NCBI GenBank assembly: GCA_030715195.1
Contig: JAUYVI010000001.1
Location: 186,001 to 250,000, forward strand
DNA from: Dongia sedimenti
GTDB lineage: Bacteria; Pseudomonadota; Alphaproteobacteria; Dongiales; Dongiaceae
Direction of reading: 5' to 3'
DNA: 64,000 nucleotides
The position numbers were made by a program, and so were the translations under genes. Positions 49,564 to 60,121 of this stretch are shown here, piece after piece (positions within the stretch are counted from its first letter, which is position 1; each line of letters begins with the position of its first letter). Under the pieces are notes generated by a model, which was not told where the DNA came from, did not search any database, and was given only the letters and a program-made list of their open reading frames with translations.

Positions 49564-50877
49564 ATGAAAAATCTGATCGGCGCCGCGCTCAGCGCGGCGG
49601 CACTGCTTGCCGCGATTCCGGCACTTGCAGAAACAACGCTGACCGTCGCCACGGTCAACAACGGCGACATGATCCGCATGCAGGGCCTGACCTCGGATTT
49701 CGAGGGCAAGAACCCGGACATCAAGGTGAAGTGGGTGACCCTGGAGGAGAACGTGCTCCGCCAGAAGGTGACCACCGACATCGCCACCAAGGGCGGCCAG
49801 TTCGACGTGCTGACCATCGGCACCTATGAAGTGCCGATCTGGGCCAAGAAGAACTGGCTGGTGGCGCTCGACAAGCTCCCGGCCGATTACGACGTCGACG
49901 ACCTGCTGCCGAAGATCCGCGACGCGCTCTCGGTGGACGGCAAGCTCTACGCCGCGCCGTTCTACGGCGAGAGCTCGATGATCATGTACCGCACCGACCT
50001 GATGCAGAAAGCCGGCTTGACCATGCCGGACAGCCCGACCTGGGACTTCGTCATCGATGCGGCCAAGAAGATGACCGACAAGGCGAATGACGTCTACGGC
50101 ATCTGCCTGCGCGGCAAGGCGGGTTGGGGCGAGAACATGGCCTTCCTGACCGCCATGTCGAACTCCTTCGGCGCGCGCTGGTTCGACGAGAAGTGGGAGC
50201 CGCAGTTCGACACGCCGGAATGGAAGGACACGCTGACCACCTATGTGAACCTGATGAAGGAAGCGGGCCCTCCGGGCGCCAGCTCCAACGGCTTCAATGA
50301 GAACCTCGCCCTGTTCAATGCCGGCAAATGCGGCATGTGGATCGACGCGACGGTGGCCGCGTCCTTCGTGACCAATCCCAAGGAGTCCAAGGTCGCGGAC
50401 AAGGTCGGCTTTGCGCTCGCCCCGAACAAGGGCCTCGGCAAGAACGCCAACTGGCTCTGGGCCTGGAGCCTCGCCATCCCGGCGGGTTCGCAGAAGGTCG
50501 ATGCGGCGGAGAAGTTCATCGCCTGGGCGACCAGCAAGGGCTACACCGAGCTCGTCGCCTCGAAGGAAGGCTGGGCCAACGTGCCTCCGGGAACCCGCAC
50601 CTCGCTCTACAACAATGCGGAATACACCAAGGCCGCGGCCTTCGCGAAGATGACGATCGACTCGATCAACTCGGCCGATCCCAGCCATCCGACCGTGAAG
50701 CCGGTGCCCTATGTCGGCGTGCAATACGCCGCCATCCCGGAGTTCCAGGGCCTCGGCACCACCGTCGGCCAGCAGTTCTCCGCGGCGCTGTCGGGCGCCA
50801 CCACCGTCGATGCGGCGCTCGCCGCGGCGCAGAAGTCGGTGGAGCGCGAGATGAAGCGGGCCGGCTATATCAAGTAA
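49564..50877 (+). CDS. smoE: Polyol ABC transporter substrate-binding protein, SmoE type
   Basis: 437 residues. A Sec signal peptide (KNLIGAALSAAALLAAIPALA) precedes a family 1 extracellular solute-binding protein: TTLTVATVNNGDMIRMQGLT, FDVLTIGTYEVPIWAKKNWLV and the later KCGMWIDATVAASFV block, as in sorbitol/mannitol-binding SmoE. It captures polyols in the periplasm for the SmoFG permease. It is the first gene of a seven-gene operon (transporter, two dehydrogenases, kinase). Two tandem hairpins after its stop probably raise its mRNA level above that of the permease genes. Confidence 0.88.
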   Translation: MKNLIGAALSAAALLAAIPALAETTLTVATVNNGDMIRMQGLTSDFEGKNPDIKVKWVTLEENVLRQKVTTDIATKGGQFDVLTIGTYEVPIWAKKNWLVALDKLPADYDVDDLLPKIRDALSVDGKLYAAPFYGESSMIMYRTDLMQKAGLTMPDSPTWDFVIDAAKKMTDKANDVYGICLRGKAGWGENMAFLTAMSNSFGARWFDEKWEPQFDTPEWKDTLTTYVNLMKEAGPPGASSNGFNENLALFNAGKCGMWIDATVAASFVTNPKESKVADKVGFALAPNKGLGKNANWLWAWSLAIPAGSQKVDAAEKFIAWATSKGYTELVASKEGWANVPPGTRTSLYNNAEYTKAAAFAKMTIDSINSADPSHPTVKPVPYVGVQYAAIPEFQGLGTTVGQQFSAALSGATTVDAALAAAQKSVEREMKRAGYIK

Positions 50878-50901
50878 GGCAAGTCTCCCACGTTATCGTG
50901 G

Positions 50902-50965
50902 ACCGGGTACACTCCACCCGGTGACCTTGGGCCATCCGACCGACCACGCACCCGGTCGGATGGCC
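50902..50965 (+). other. Tandem hairpins between smoE and smoF
   Basis: First stem ACCGGGT (50902-50908) with ACCCGGT (50916-50922), loop of seven. Second stem GGCCATCCGACCG (50930-50942) with its perfect complement at 50953-50965, loop of ten. Neither is followed by a T-run. Such structures after the binding-protein gene protect its message from 3' decay and reduce read-through. Behind them, a C6 run (50984-50989) can pair with either G5 at 50976 or the G5 of the smoF ribosome site. Confidence 0.75.
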
Positions 50966-51005
50966 GCCTTGTTTCGGGGGAAGCCCCCCGGGGGAAGTTC
51001 CGGCC

Positions 51006-51878
51006 ATGGCGACACAGCAGACCCGCACCCTCGGCAGAGTCCTGATCGCACCCGCGGTCGCATTGCTCTTCGTCTGGATGATCGTCCCGCTGGCGATGAC
51101 GATCTATTTCTCGCTCCAGTACAAGAACCTGCTCAATCCCGGCGAGGAGAGCTTCGCCGGCCTCGACAACTTCACCTACTTCCTGACCGATCCGGCCTTC
51201 ATCACGGCCCTGATCAACACGCTGGTCCTGGTCGGGTCGGTGCTGCTGATCACCATCGTGCTCGGTACCTTCGTCGCCTTGCTGATGAACATGCCGATCT
51301 ACGGGCGCAACATCGTGCGCCTGATGGTGATCGCGCCGTTCTTCGTCATGCCGACGGTGAGCGCGCTGGTCTGGAAGAACCTGTTGATGCATCCGGTCTC
51401 GGGCCTGTTCGCCTGGCTGATGAGCTCGGTAGGCTTGGAGCCGATTGACTGGTTCACGAATTATCCGATGTTGGCGGTCATCCTGATCGTCGCCTGGCAG
51501 TGGCTGCCTTTCGCGTCGCTGATCCTGCTGACCGCGTTACAGTCGCTGGACGAGGAGCAGAAGGAGGCGGCGGAAATGGACGGCGCCGGCGCGGTCTCGA
51601 AATTCATCTATCTTACGCTGCCGCATCTCGCGCGACCGATCACCGTGGTGATCCTGATCGAGACCATCTTCCTGCTGACGGTCTTCGCCGAGATCTTCGT
51701 CACGACCGGCGGCGGCCCCGGCCTGCAGACCACCAATCTCGCCTTCCTGATCTATCAAGCGGCCTTGCTGCAGTTCGATGTCGGCAGCGCCTCGGCCGGC
51801 GGCCTGGTCGCCGTCGTGATCGCCAATATCCTCGCCTTCTTCCTGGTCCGCATCGTCGGACGGAACCTGGAGGCCTGA
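51006..51878 (+). CDS. smoF: Polyol ABC transporter permease, SmoF type
   Basis: 290 residues with six membrane helices. RVLIAPAVALLFVWMIVPLAMTIYFSL is the first; the EAA loop that contacts the ATPase is EQKEAAEMDGAGAVSKFIYLTLPHL. It is the MalF-like partner of the sugar permease pair. GGGGGAAG (50990-50997) eight bases before ATG 51006 is the ribosome site, which can be masked by a preceding C-run. The gene ends three bases before smoG. Confidence 0.88.
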   Translation: MATQQTRTLGRVLIAPAVALLFVWMIVPLAMTIYFSLQYKNLLNPGEESFAGLDNFTYFLTDPAFITALINTLVLVGSVLLITIVLGTFVALLMNMPIYGRNIVRLMVIAPFFVMPTVSALVWKNLLMHPVSGLFAWLMSSVGLEPIDWFTNYPMLAVILIVAWQWLPFASLILLTALQSLDEEQKEAAEMDGAGAVSKFIYLTLPHLARPITVVILIETIFLLTVFAEIFVTTGGGPGLQTTNLAFLIYQAALLQFDVGSASAGGLVAVVIANILAFFLVRIVGRNLEA

Positions 51879-51881
51879 GCC

Positions 51882-52712
51882 ATGGCACGCAAAGTTACTG
51901 GCGCAAAAACGGCGATCTGGACAGCCGCGGCCTGGCTGGTCGGGTTCATCATCTTCTTTCCCATCCTCTGGATGATGCTGACCAGCTTCAAGACCGAGCT
52001 CGACGCATTCTCGACACCGCCATCGTTCCTGTTCTTCCACTGGACCACGGAGAACTACGCGACGGTCCAGGAGCGAAGCGATTACACGCTGCATGCGATG
52101 AACTCGATCATCACCGCCGGCGGCTCGACCTTGATCGCCATGGCGATCGCGATCCCCGCCGCCTGGGCCATGGCCTTCGCGCCCACCAAGCGCACCAAGG
52201 ACATCCTGCTCTGGATGCTGTCGACCAAGATGATGCCGGCGGTCGGCGTGCTGGTGCCGATCTATCTCATCTACCGCGACTTCGGGCTGCTCGACACGCG
52301 GATCGGCCTCATCGTCGTGCTCTGCCTCGGCAACCTGCCGATCGTGATCTGGATGCTGTTCACCTATTTCAAGGAGATCCCGAAGGACATCCTGGAGGCG
52401 GCGCGCATGGACGGCGCCACCATCACCAAGGAGCTCCTCTTCGTGCTGACGCCGATGGCCCTGCCCGGCATTGCCTCGACCCTGCTCCTCAATGTGATCC
52501 TCGCCTGGAACGAGGCCTTCTGGACCTTGAATCTCTCGACCTCGGCGGCGGCGCCGCTGACGACGTTCATCGCCTCGTATTCAAGCCCGGAGGGTTTGTT
52601 CTGGGCCAAGCTCTCGGCCGCCTCCACGCTGGCCATCGCGCCGATCCTGATCCTCGGCTGGTTCAGTCAGAAGCAGCTGGTGCGCGGCCTCACCTTCGGC
52701 GCCGTGAAATAA
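51882..52712 (+). CDS. smoG: Polyol ABC transporter permease, SmoG type
   Basis: 276 residues and six membrane helices, MalG-like. [25 protein letters not shown] near the start and the EAA loop [24 protein letters not shown] are the signatures. It pairs with SmoF to form the channel and is driven by SmoK. GGAGG lies eight bases before ATG 51882, inside the end of smoF. Confidence 0.88.
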   Translation: MARKVTGAKTAIWTAAAWLVGFIIFFPILWMMLTSFKTELDAFSTPPSFLFFHWTTENYATVQERSDYTLHAMNSIITAGGSTLIAMAIAIPAAWAMAFAPTKRTKDILLWMLSTKMMPAVGVLVPIYLIYRDFGLLDTRIGLIVVLCLGNLPIVIWMLFTYFKEIPKDILEAARMDGATITKELLFVLTPMALPGIASTLLLNVILAWNEAFWTLNLSTSAAAPLTTFIASYSSPEGLFWAKLSAASTLAIAPILILGWFSQKQLVRGLTFGAVK

Positions 52713-52731
52713 GAAAACAGGGGAACGGCAA

Positions 52732-53732
<1,001 letters not shown>

Positions 53733-53736
<4 letters not shown>

Positions 53737-54518
53737 AGCTGGACGGCAAGATCGCCATCGTCACCGGCGGCGCCCGCGGCATCGGCAAGGCGATCGCCGC
53801 TTCCTATGCCGCCGAAGGCGCCCGGGTCGTCGTGGCCGACATGCTGGCCGACGAAGCCGCAATGACGGCAAAGGAAATCGGCGGCCGGTCCTTCGCGGTG
53901 CCCCTTGATGTCACGCGCCAAGCCTCGATCGACGGCATGGTCGCGGCGGTGACGGCGGAAGCCGGCGGGATCGACATCCTGGTCAACAATGCAGCGATCT
54001 TCGACATGGCGCCGATCGTCGAGGTGACGGAAAAGAGCTGGGACAGCCAGTTCGCCGTCAACACCAAGGGCCTGTTCTTTACCTTGCAGGCGGTGGCGAA
54101 GCGGATGATTGCCCAGAACGACGCTGCGCCCGAGCGCCGGGGCAAGATCATCAACATGGCATCGCAGGCCGGGCGCCGTGGCGAGCCCTTGGTCTCGGTC
54201 TATTGTGCCACCAAGGCGGCGGTGATCAGCCTCACCCAATCCGCGGGCCTCGGCCTCATCAAGCACCGCATCAACGTCAACGGCATCGCGCCCGGCGTGG
54301 TCGACACGCCGATGTGGGAGCATGTCGACGCGCAATTCGCCAAGTATGAGAACCGTCCGCTCGGCGAAAAGAAACGCCTGGTCGGCGAGGCCGTGCCGTT
54401 CGGCCGCATGGGCCTGCCCGAGGATCACACCGGCGCCGCCGTCTTCCTCGCCTCATCCGATTCCGACTATGTCGTCGCCCAGACGTTGAACGTCGATGGC
54501 GGCAACTGGATGAGTTGA
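53733..54518 (+). CDS. smoS: Sorbitol dehydrogenase, SDR family (SmoS type)
   Basis: 261 residues. The cofactor loop TGGARGIG, the NNAA motif ([15 protein letters not shown]) and the catalytic Ser-Tyr-Lys ([27 protein letters not shown]) are present. [21 protein letters not shown], the [17 protein letters not shown] block and the VDGGNWMS ending follow Rhodobacter SmoS, the NAD-dependent D-sorbitol to D-fructose enzyme, as I recall it. ATGA overlap with smoK ensures coupling of uptake with oxidation. Confidence 0.85.
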
Positions 54519-54549
54519 ACCCTATCCCCGAACCCAGAAGAGAAGCATC

Positions 54550-55323
54550 ATGTACCTCGACAAATTCAAGCTCAACGGACGCAATGCTCTGGTGACCGGC
54601 GGCGGCCGCGCCATCGGCCTCGCCTGCGTCGAGGCGCTCGCCGAAGCCGGCGCCAAGGTGATCATCGCCGATTTCGATGCGGCGGTGGCGGCCGAGGGCC
54701 AGAAGGCGATGAAGGGCAAGGGCTATGACGTCGAGACCGTCATGATGGACGTGACCAAGACCGACCAGGTCGGCAAGGTGGCGAACGATGTCGTCAAGCG
54801 CCACGGCAAGATCGACATCCTGGTCAACAATGCCGGCATCGCCCGCAGCGAGACCCCGGCCGAAACCGTGACCGACGAGCACTGGCTGAACGTGCTCGAC
54901 GTCAATCTCAACGGCACCTTCTGGTGCTGCCGCGAGTTCGGCAAGCACATGCTGGCGGCGAAATCGGGGGCGATCGTCAATATCGGCTCGATGTCCGGCT
55001 TCATCGTCAACAAGCCGCAGGCGCAGTCCTATTACAACGCCTCCAAGGCGGCGGTACACCACCTGACCAGGTCGCTGGCGGCGGAGTGGGGCGCCCGCGG
55101 CGTCCGGGTCAACGCGGTGGCGCCGACCTATATCGCGACCCCCCTGAACGAGTTCGTCAAGTCCAAGCCGGACATGTACAACGCCTGGATCGGCGGCACG
55201 CCGATGGCCCGCCTCGGCGAGGTCGAGGAGATCGCCTCGGTGGTGCTGTTCCTGGCCTCCGATGCCGCGAGCCTGCTGACCGGCAGTATCGTCCTGGCCG
55301 ACGGCGGCTATACCTGCTGGTAG
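54550..55323 (+). CDS. Second polyol/sugar dehydrogenase, SDR family
   Basis: 257 residues with TGGGRAIG, the NNAG motif (LVNNAGIARSETPAETV), catalytic Ser in NIGSMSGFIVNKPQ and YYNASKAAVHHL. The GSMSGFIVNKPQAQSYYNASK block and the DGGYTCW ending recall galactitol or ribitol dehydrogenases of the SDR family, distinct from the SmoS paralogue upstream. It probably oxidises another polyol imported by the same transporter, or the product of the first enzyme. Stands 31 bases after smoS with AGAAG as ribosome site. Confidence 0.8.
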   Translation: MYLDKFKLNGRNALVTGGGRAIGLACVEALAEAGAKVIIADFDAAVAAEGQKAMKGKGYDVETVMMDVTKTDQVGKVANDVVKRHGKIDILVNNAGIARSETPAETVTDEHWLNVLDVNLNGTFWCCREFGKHMLAAKSGAIVNIGSMSGFIVNKPQAQSYYNASKAAVHHLTRSLAAEWGARGVRVNAVAPTYIATPLNEFVKSKPDMYNAWIGGTPMARLGEVEEIASVVLFLASDAASLLTGSIVLADGGYTCW

Positions 55324-55402
55324 CCTGGCGCCGCCGCTCTTCCCCTCACGCCGCAACACCCTCTAATATCGGTCCAACAAACCGAAGACAGGGGAAGCAG
55401 GC

Positions 55403-57043
55403 GTGCGGGGGGAAAGCGGGCGAGCCTTCATCGGCGTCGATGTCGGCACGGCAAGTGCCAGGGCAGGCATCTTCGATCCCGCGGGGAGGCTGCTGGCCAC
55501 GGCCCGCCATCCGATCAAGGTCTGGCACGAACCCGGCGATATCGTCGAGCAATCCTCCGAAGATATCTGGCAGGCCTGCGCGACCGCGATCCGCGCCGCC
55601 ATGGCCGAGGCGAAGCTGGCACCGGACGCGATCGCCGGCATCGGTTTCGATGCCACCTGCTCGCTGGTCGTCCTCGGCGACAATGACCGGCCGTTGACGG
55701 TCAGCCGCTCCGGCGACCCGCAGCGCAACATCATCGTCTGGATGGATCATCGGGCGGTCGAGCAGGCCGATCGCATCAGCAAGACCGGCCATCCGGTGCT
55801 GCGGCATGTCGGCGGCATCATCTCGCCGGAAATGGAGACGCCGAAGATCCTTTGGCTGAAGGAGCATCTGCCGGCGACCTACGCCGCCGCGCGACAGTAT
55901 TTCGACCTCGCCGACTATCTCACTTGGCGCGCCAGCGGCGATGCCGCCCGTTCAATCTGCACAGTCACCTGCAAATGGACTTATCTGGCGCATGGCGGCG
56001 GCTGGCATGACGGCTATTTCCGCGAGGTCGGCCTCGGCGAGCTCATCGCGGACGACCATGCCCGCATCGGCAACCGCATCGTCGAACCGGCGACCGCGCT
56101 CGGGGCCGGCCTGACCGCCGAAGCCGCGGCCGATCTCGGTCTCAAGCCGGGGACGCCGGTTGCCGCTTCGCTGATCGACGCCCATGCCGGTGCCGTGGGC
56201 ACGATCGGCGGCCTTGTCGGGAATGAGCCGGTCGATGCGCTCGACCGTCTCGCCTATATCATGGGGACTTCGGCCTGCATCATGGCCTCGACCGCGGAGC
56301 CGCGCTTCGTCCCCGGTGTCTGGGGTCCGTACTTCTCGGCGATGCTGCCCGGCCGCTGGCTGAACGAGGGCGGGCAATCGGCGGCGGGCGCCGGCATCGA
56401 TCACCTGGTGCGTGCCCATCCGGGCTATGCCGAAGCGGCAGTCGCCGCGGAGCAGGCGGGATACGGCATTCTGGAATTTCTCGAGCGTCGCGTGCTCGCG
56501 CGCAGTCCCTCGCTTTCGGACGCCGCGCGCCTCGCCAAGGACTATCACGTGCTCCCCGAGTTCCTGGGCAACCGCTCGCCCTTCGCGGATCCCGACGCCC
56601 GCGCGATCATGGCCGGCCTCGATCTTGAACGCACGATCGAGAGTCTGGAGGCGCTCTACGTCGCCGGCCTCTGCGGCCTCGCCTATGGCCTCGCCGACGT
56701 GGTCGATGCGATGCGGGCGCAGGGTATCCAATGCGGCCTCATGGTGATCAGCGGCGGCGCGGCGAAGAGCCCGCTGGTGCGCCAGATCATGGCCGATACG
56801 ACCGGCCTTGCGGTGGCACTTCCGGCGACGCCGGAACCGGTGTTGCTGGGATCCGCCATGCTGGGCGCCGTGGCGGGTGGTGCATATGAATCGATCGACG
56901 CCGCAATGCATGCCATGTCGAAGCTTGGCGAAATCGCCGCACCCGATGCCGGCTTGAGCGGTTTCCACGCCGCCAAGCGCAAGGTGCATCATCTGCTGCA
57001 GGTCATGGACCGGGAAAGCCGGGCGGTCATGAAGGCGGTCTGA
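55403..57043 (+). CDS. FGGY-family pentulose kinase (ribulokinase/FGGY type)
   Basis: 546 residues, GTG start with AGGGGAAG six bases upstream. FIGVDVGTASARAGIFD is the phosphate 1 loop; IVWMDHRAVEQADRI, GGWHDGYFREVGLGEL and GGAAKSPLVRQIMADTTG (adenosine loop) mark the FGGY fold. MDHRA and length agree with the FGGY/D-ribulokinase group rather than xylulokinase. It phosphorylates a ketopentose or related ketose made by the dehydrogenases, sending it into central metabolism. Last gene of the operon, convergent with the EAL gene at a 12-base distance. Confidence 0.85.
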   Translation: MRGESGRAFIGVDVGTASARAGIFDPAGRLLATARHPIKVWHEPGDIVEQSSEDIWQACATAIRAAMAEAKLAPDAIAGIGFDATCSLVVLGDNDRPLTVSRSGDPQRNIIVWMDHRAVEQADRISKTGHPVLRHVGGIISPEMETPKILWLKEHLPATYAAARQYFDLADYLTWRASGDAARSICTVTCKWTYLAHGGGWHDGYFREVGLGELIADDHARIGNRIVEPATALGAGLTAEAAADLGLKPGTPVAASLIDAHAGAVGTIGGLVGNEPVDALDRLAYIMGTSACIMASTAEPRFVPGVWGPYFSAMLPGRWLNEGGQSAAGAGIDHLVRAHPGYAEAAVAAEQAGYGILEFLERRVLARSPSLSDAARLAKDYHVLPEFLGNRSPFADPDARAIMAGLDLERTIESLEALYVAGLCGLAYGLADVVDAMRAQGIQCGLMVISGGAAKSPLVRQIMADTTGLAVALPATPEPVLLGSAMLGAVAGGAYESIDAAMHAMSKLGEIAAPDAGLSGFHAAKRKVHHLLQVMDRESRAVMKAV

Positions 57044-57055
57044 GGAAGCGGCTGC

Positions 57056-58291
57056 TCAGGCGCTCGACTTGGTTTCTTCCGTGTCCCCGGCCGGCTGGCC
57101 GCCGACTGGCGTCTCCAGCGAGGACCGGCGCCAGCGCCAGGTGAGATCGAACTCTCGGATCTCCGAGGGCGGCATCGGTCGCGCGATGTGATAGCCCTGC
57201 GCTTCGGTGCAGCCGAGCTGGGTGGCGAATTTCAGCGCATAGGCATCCTCGATGCCCTCGATCACGCAATGCATCTCGAGATTCTGCGCGAGCTGCACCA
57301 GCGATCGCACGATCACCGCGTTTTCCGACGATTTATCGAGATTGCTGACGAAGGAACGGTCGATCTTGAGTTCCGAGAACGGCATCTGCCGCAGACGCAC
57401 CAGCGAGGAATGACCGGTGCCGAAATCGTCGATGGAGAGGCGGAAACCCATCAGCCGCAGGCGGGCCATGGTTTCCATGGCGACCAGGTTGTCGCGCTCC
57501 AGAGCCCGCTCGGTCATTTCCAGGACGATCGCGGTGCTGGGCACGCCCTGCTCGGCACACATCGCGGACAGCCGGTCGGGAAGGTCGTGTTCGAAGGAGA
57601 CGCTGGCGCAGAGATTGATGGCGACCTCGAGCTCTCGGCCACACTCGGTCCATTGCCGGCGCTGCTCGATCGCGGCTCGGAAGATGCGGTCGTTGAGCGC
57701 GGTCATCAATCCGGCTTCCTCGGCGATCGAAATCGCGAGCTCGGGAGAGACCGGCCGGTCCGCGGCGTCCCGGCAGCGCAGCAACGCCTCGACGCCGCAG
57801 AAGCTGGCATCGCTCAACCGGATCTTCGGCTGGTAATGCAGGATGGGCATATCGCTGTCGATGATCTGCTTCAGGGTGGCCGCCGAGAACGGCATGGTCG
57901 TGCTGTAGAGATCGGAGAGCGTGCGGCGCAGCTCCTCGAACCGCACCGGCTTGTGCAGCACCGCGCCGATGTCGAGCCCACGCTGCCGCGCGATCTCGGC
58001 GCTGACTTCCAGCAGGCGCGAATCGGCGCCGGAGATGATCACGATCTTCGCTTTGATGCCGAGTCCGGCCAGCCCCTGGATCAGCTGCACGCCGTCGCCG
58101 TTGGGCATCTGCATGTCCATGACGATGATCGTCGGCGACAGGGTCTTCAGCTTGTTGAGGGCATCGCTGCCGGAGACCGCACCCACCGCCTGCATGCCGA
58201 CCGATTCCGCGACGTGCTGCACGAAATTCCGGATGCCGGGTTCGTCATCGACGATCAGCGTGATGGGTCGATTGTGGCCGGTCGCTTCCAT
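57056..58291 (-). CDS. Response regulator with EAL c-di-GMP phosphodiesterase output
   Basis: 411 residues. The receiver domain (1-125) has the acidic pair D15/D16, the phospho-accepting D59 in IIVMDMQMPNGDG and the Lys in AVLHKPVRF. The EAL domain (about 140-390) shows CGVEALLR, the metal-binding NLCAS, EMTERAL, DDFGTGHSSL and the catalytic loop 6 region, then EGIEDAYAL and QGYHIARPMP. All key acidic residues are kept, so it should hydrolyse c-di-GMP when activated. There is no GGDEF domain. No histidine kinase lies next to it, so the input is an orphan kinase. The start ATG 58291 faces the 347-base intergenic region. Confidence 0.92.
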   Translation of the reverse strand: MEATGHNRPITLIVDDEPGIRNFVQHVAESVGMQAVGAVSGSDALNKLKTLSPTIIVMDMQMPNGDGVQLIQGLAGLGIKAKIVIISGADSRLLEVSAEIARQRGLDIGAVLHKPVRFEELRRTLSDLYSTTMPFSAATLKQIIDSDMPILHYQPKIRLSDASFCGVEALLRCRDAADRPVSPELAISIAEEAGLMTALNDRIFRAAIEQRRQWTECGRELEVAINLCASVSFEHDLPDRLSAMCAEQGVPSTAIVLEMTERALERDNLVAMETMARLRLMGFRLSIDDFGTGHSSLVRLRQMPFSELKIDRSFVSNLDKSSENAVIVRSLVQLAQNLEMHCVIEGIEDAYALKFATQLGCTEAQGYHIARPMPPSEIREFDLTWRWRRSSLETPVGGQPAGDTEETKSSA

Positions 58292-58638
58292 CGGAACCCG
58301 CCTCGGTTGTCGTCAGCGCATGCGTTAAGGCTATGGGCCGGCTTCTTAACAAGTCGTTATCATCGATAGCAGGTCCCAGGATCATGTTCCTGGTCCGGCA
58401 CCGCGGACTTGACGAAAAGTCGGCGCAAAATCACCAATGAATCTGCTGGGGCGGCCTAAGAGATTGAGACTCTGCCGCTTTAGCGGAACGCACCGCAGGT
58501 GCAATGCGAAGCGGCCATTGCGCACGTCCGCCCTGCCGCTGACGCCATATGATGTATAGCAAAGAAATATTTCTTCACGAGGATTCGGAACCAAAAGCGG
58601 CTACGTGGAATAGTAGTAAAACGCGTCGCCTTAGCCGG
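58292..58638. other. Intergenic region with small hairpins
   Basis: These 347 bases separate the divergently or tandemly read EAL gene from the end of the leftward operon. Two small inverted repeats are present: CCGCTTTAGCGG near 58474 and GTGCAATG with CATTGCGCAC (about 58499-58525, one bulge). A 70-codon frame on the minus strand has no ribosome site or domain. The stretch is AT-richer near 58555-58620. A promoter for the EAL gene is expected close to 58330, but no clear box pair is seen. Confidence 0.4.
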
Positions 58639-59283
58639 CTATCCGTCGAGCTTGGCGAGATCCGCCTGGATCTCCTGTTTGCGGCCGGCATCGGCATCCT
58701 CGCGTCCGGGGCGCGCGGGCGCCTGCAATGCCTTCTCAAGGAAAGTGCGGGCCTTCTTCTTGTCGCCCTGTTCGATCATGAACTCGCCGTAGAAGTAGTT
58801 CACGTCGACGGAGCCCGGCGCGATCGCCATGGCGCGGTCGAGATATTCCTTCGCCTTCTTGTCGCTGCCGAAGCCGAGCGGCCAGCCCGGGACCTTGTAG
58901 TAGAGCACGCCCAGCGAGGTGTAGGCGCCGGCGTCGAGCGCCTTCTCGTCGATCTTGGCGGCGGCCATCGCGGTGTCCCGCGCTTTCTCCGCCACGTCGA
59001 GCGCGCCGAGCCCGCCTTTCACCTTGGCATAGGAGCTGAGGATGATGGCCTGCCAGATCATCGGCTCCGCCTTGGCGGGATATTGCTTGGCGACGGCATC
59101 GGCCTGGGCGATCAGCGCCGGATACTGCGCCTCCTGCTGTTTCTCCGGCGTCTGGTAATACACCTTGGCCCAGGCATGGCCGAGATCGGAGATGGCCGTT
59201 CCCATATCGTCGGCGAAGGCCCCTTGCACGTGCAGGGCGAAAGCCAGGCCGGCTCCGGCCAGCAGCAGAACGCGTCGCTTCAT
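58639..59283 (-). CDS. Exported TPR-like protein at the end of the leftward operon
   Basis: 214 residues from ATG 59283. A signal peptide (KRRVLLLAGAGLAFALHVQGAFA) is followed by helical hairpins resembling tetratricopeptide repeats (ALDAGAYTSLGVLYYKVPGWPLGFG, KKAKEYLDRAMAIAPGSVDVNYFYGEFMIEQGDKKKARTFLEKAL is the clearest pair). It should sit in the periplasm and bind a protein partner. It begins one base after the SDR stop, so it is the fifth gene of the hemolysin-like/ligase/diiron/SDR operon. Its connection to a biosynthetic pathway is not obvious; trafficking or export of the product is one possibility. Confidence 0.75.
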   Translation of the reverse strand: MKRRVLLLAGAGLAFALHVQGAFADDMGTAISDLGHAWAKVYYQTPEKQQEAQYPALIAQADAVAKQYPAKAEPMIWQAIILSSYAKVKGGLGALDVAEKARDTAMAAAKIDEKALDAGAYTSLGVLYYKVPGWPLGFGSDKKAKEYLDRAMAIAPGSVDVNYFYGEFMIEQGDKKKARTFLEKALQAPARPGREDADAGRKQEIQADLAKLDG

Positions 59284-59284
59284 G

Positions 59285-60121
59285 TCAGGCTCTCCTCTCG
59301 ACAATTTCGCCCGCGGCATCGGCATGATCGAGCATGCGCCGATTGAGCGTGGCAAGGGCGGTGTCCACGGCACCGGGCAGCAGCCCGTTGACGCGCACCA
59401 ACAGGCGCTCCATGGCGCCGATCGTGTGTTCCGGCTTGACGCCGTTGACGGCCGTGACGATGGCGCCCGCCGCCGTCTCCGGCCCGTCCGTATTCATGCG
59501 CACGGCCCGCGCCATGCGGTCCATGGCGGCGGTGTTCAAGGCGGTCCGGGTATAGCGCGGCGCCACGGTGGCGACCGACACGCCGCTGCCCTTGAGCTCG
59601 CGGCGCAGCGCCTCGGAGAACCCGCGCAGCCCGAACTTGGTGGCGCAGTAGACACCGAAGCCGGCGAAGCCGACCCCGCCCATCACCGATCCCACGTTGA
59701 CGATCCTTCCGCGGCCGCGCGCCAGCATGCCCGGCAGCGCCGCGCGGCAGAGCTGGATCGGCGCGAGCAGGTTGGTGAGGATCAGCGCTTCGATCCGCTC
59801 CGGCGCAGCTTGGGCGAAGCGCCCGAAATCGTTGACCCCGGCGCAGTTCACCAGCACGTCGATGCCGCCTTGCGCCGCCGTGGCCTCCTCGATCACCCGC
59901 GCCGCGGTGCCGGAAGCGCCGAGATCGGCGGCGATGGTGACGACGCCGGCGCAACGCGGCGCCAGGCGATCGGCGAGCTGGCGCAGCCGCTCCGGATTGC
60001 GCGCGACCAGCGTCAGCCGCGTATTCTTGTCGGCGAGCGCCGCCGCGGTCGCGGCCCCGATGCCGCCGCTGGCGCCGGTCAGCAGGATATGGCGGTGTGT
60101 CGCTGTCATCGGTTCCGTCAC
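59285..60121 (-). CDS. Short-chain dehydrogenase/reductase of the leftward operon
   Basis: 278 residues from GTG 60121, overlapping the preceding stop (ATG 60109 is an alternative). TGASGGIG cofactor loop, NCAG (LVNCAGVNDFGRFAQ), Ser in NVGSVMGGVGFAGF and the Tyr-Lys pair in YCATKFGLRGFSEALRREL. The FGRFAQ and RYTRTALNT blocks resemble SDRs acting on long acyl or lipid substrates, rather than polyols. The C-terminal 50 residues (MERLLVRVNGLLPGAVDTAL) are amphipathic and could touch a membrane. Fourth gene of the operon. Confidence 0.82.
   Translation of the reverse strand: MTEPMTATHRHILLTGASGGIGAATAAALADKNTRLTLVARNPERLRQLADRLAPRCAGVVTIAADLGASGTAARVIEEATAAQGGIDVLVNCAGVNDFGRFAQAAPERIEALILTNLLAPIQLCRAALPGMLARGRGRIVNVGSVMGGVGFAGFGVYCATKFGLRGFSEALRRELKGSGVSVATVAPRYTRTALNTAAMDRMARAVRMNTDGPETAAGAIVTAVNGVKPEHTIGAMERLLVRVNGLLPGAVDTALATLNRRMLDHADAAGEIVERRA

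Noticed and set aside
58382..58594. 70-codon minus-strand frame in the EAL/TPR intergenic region
   Set aside because: No ribosome site or recognisable domain; region contains small hairpins and mixed composition.
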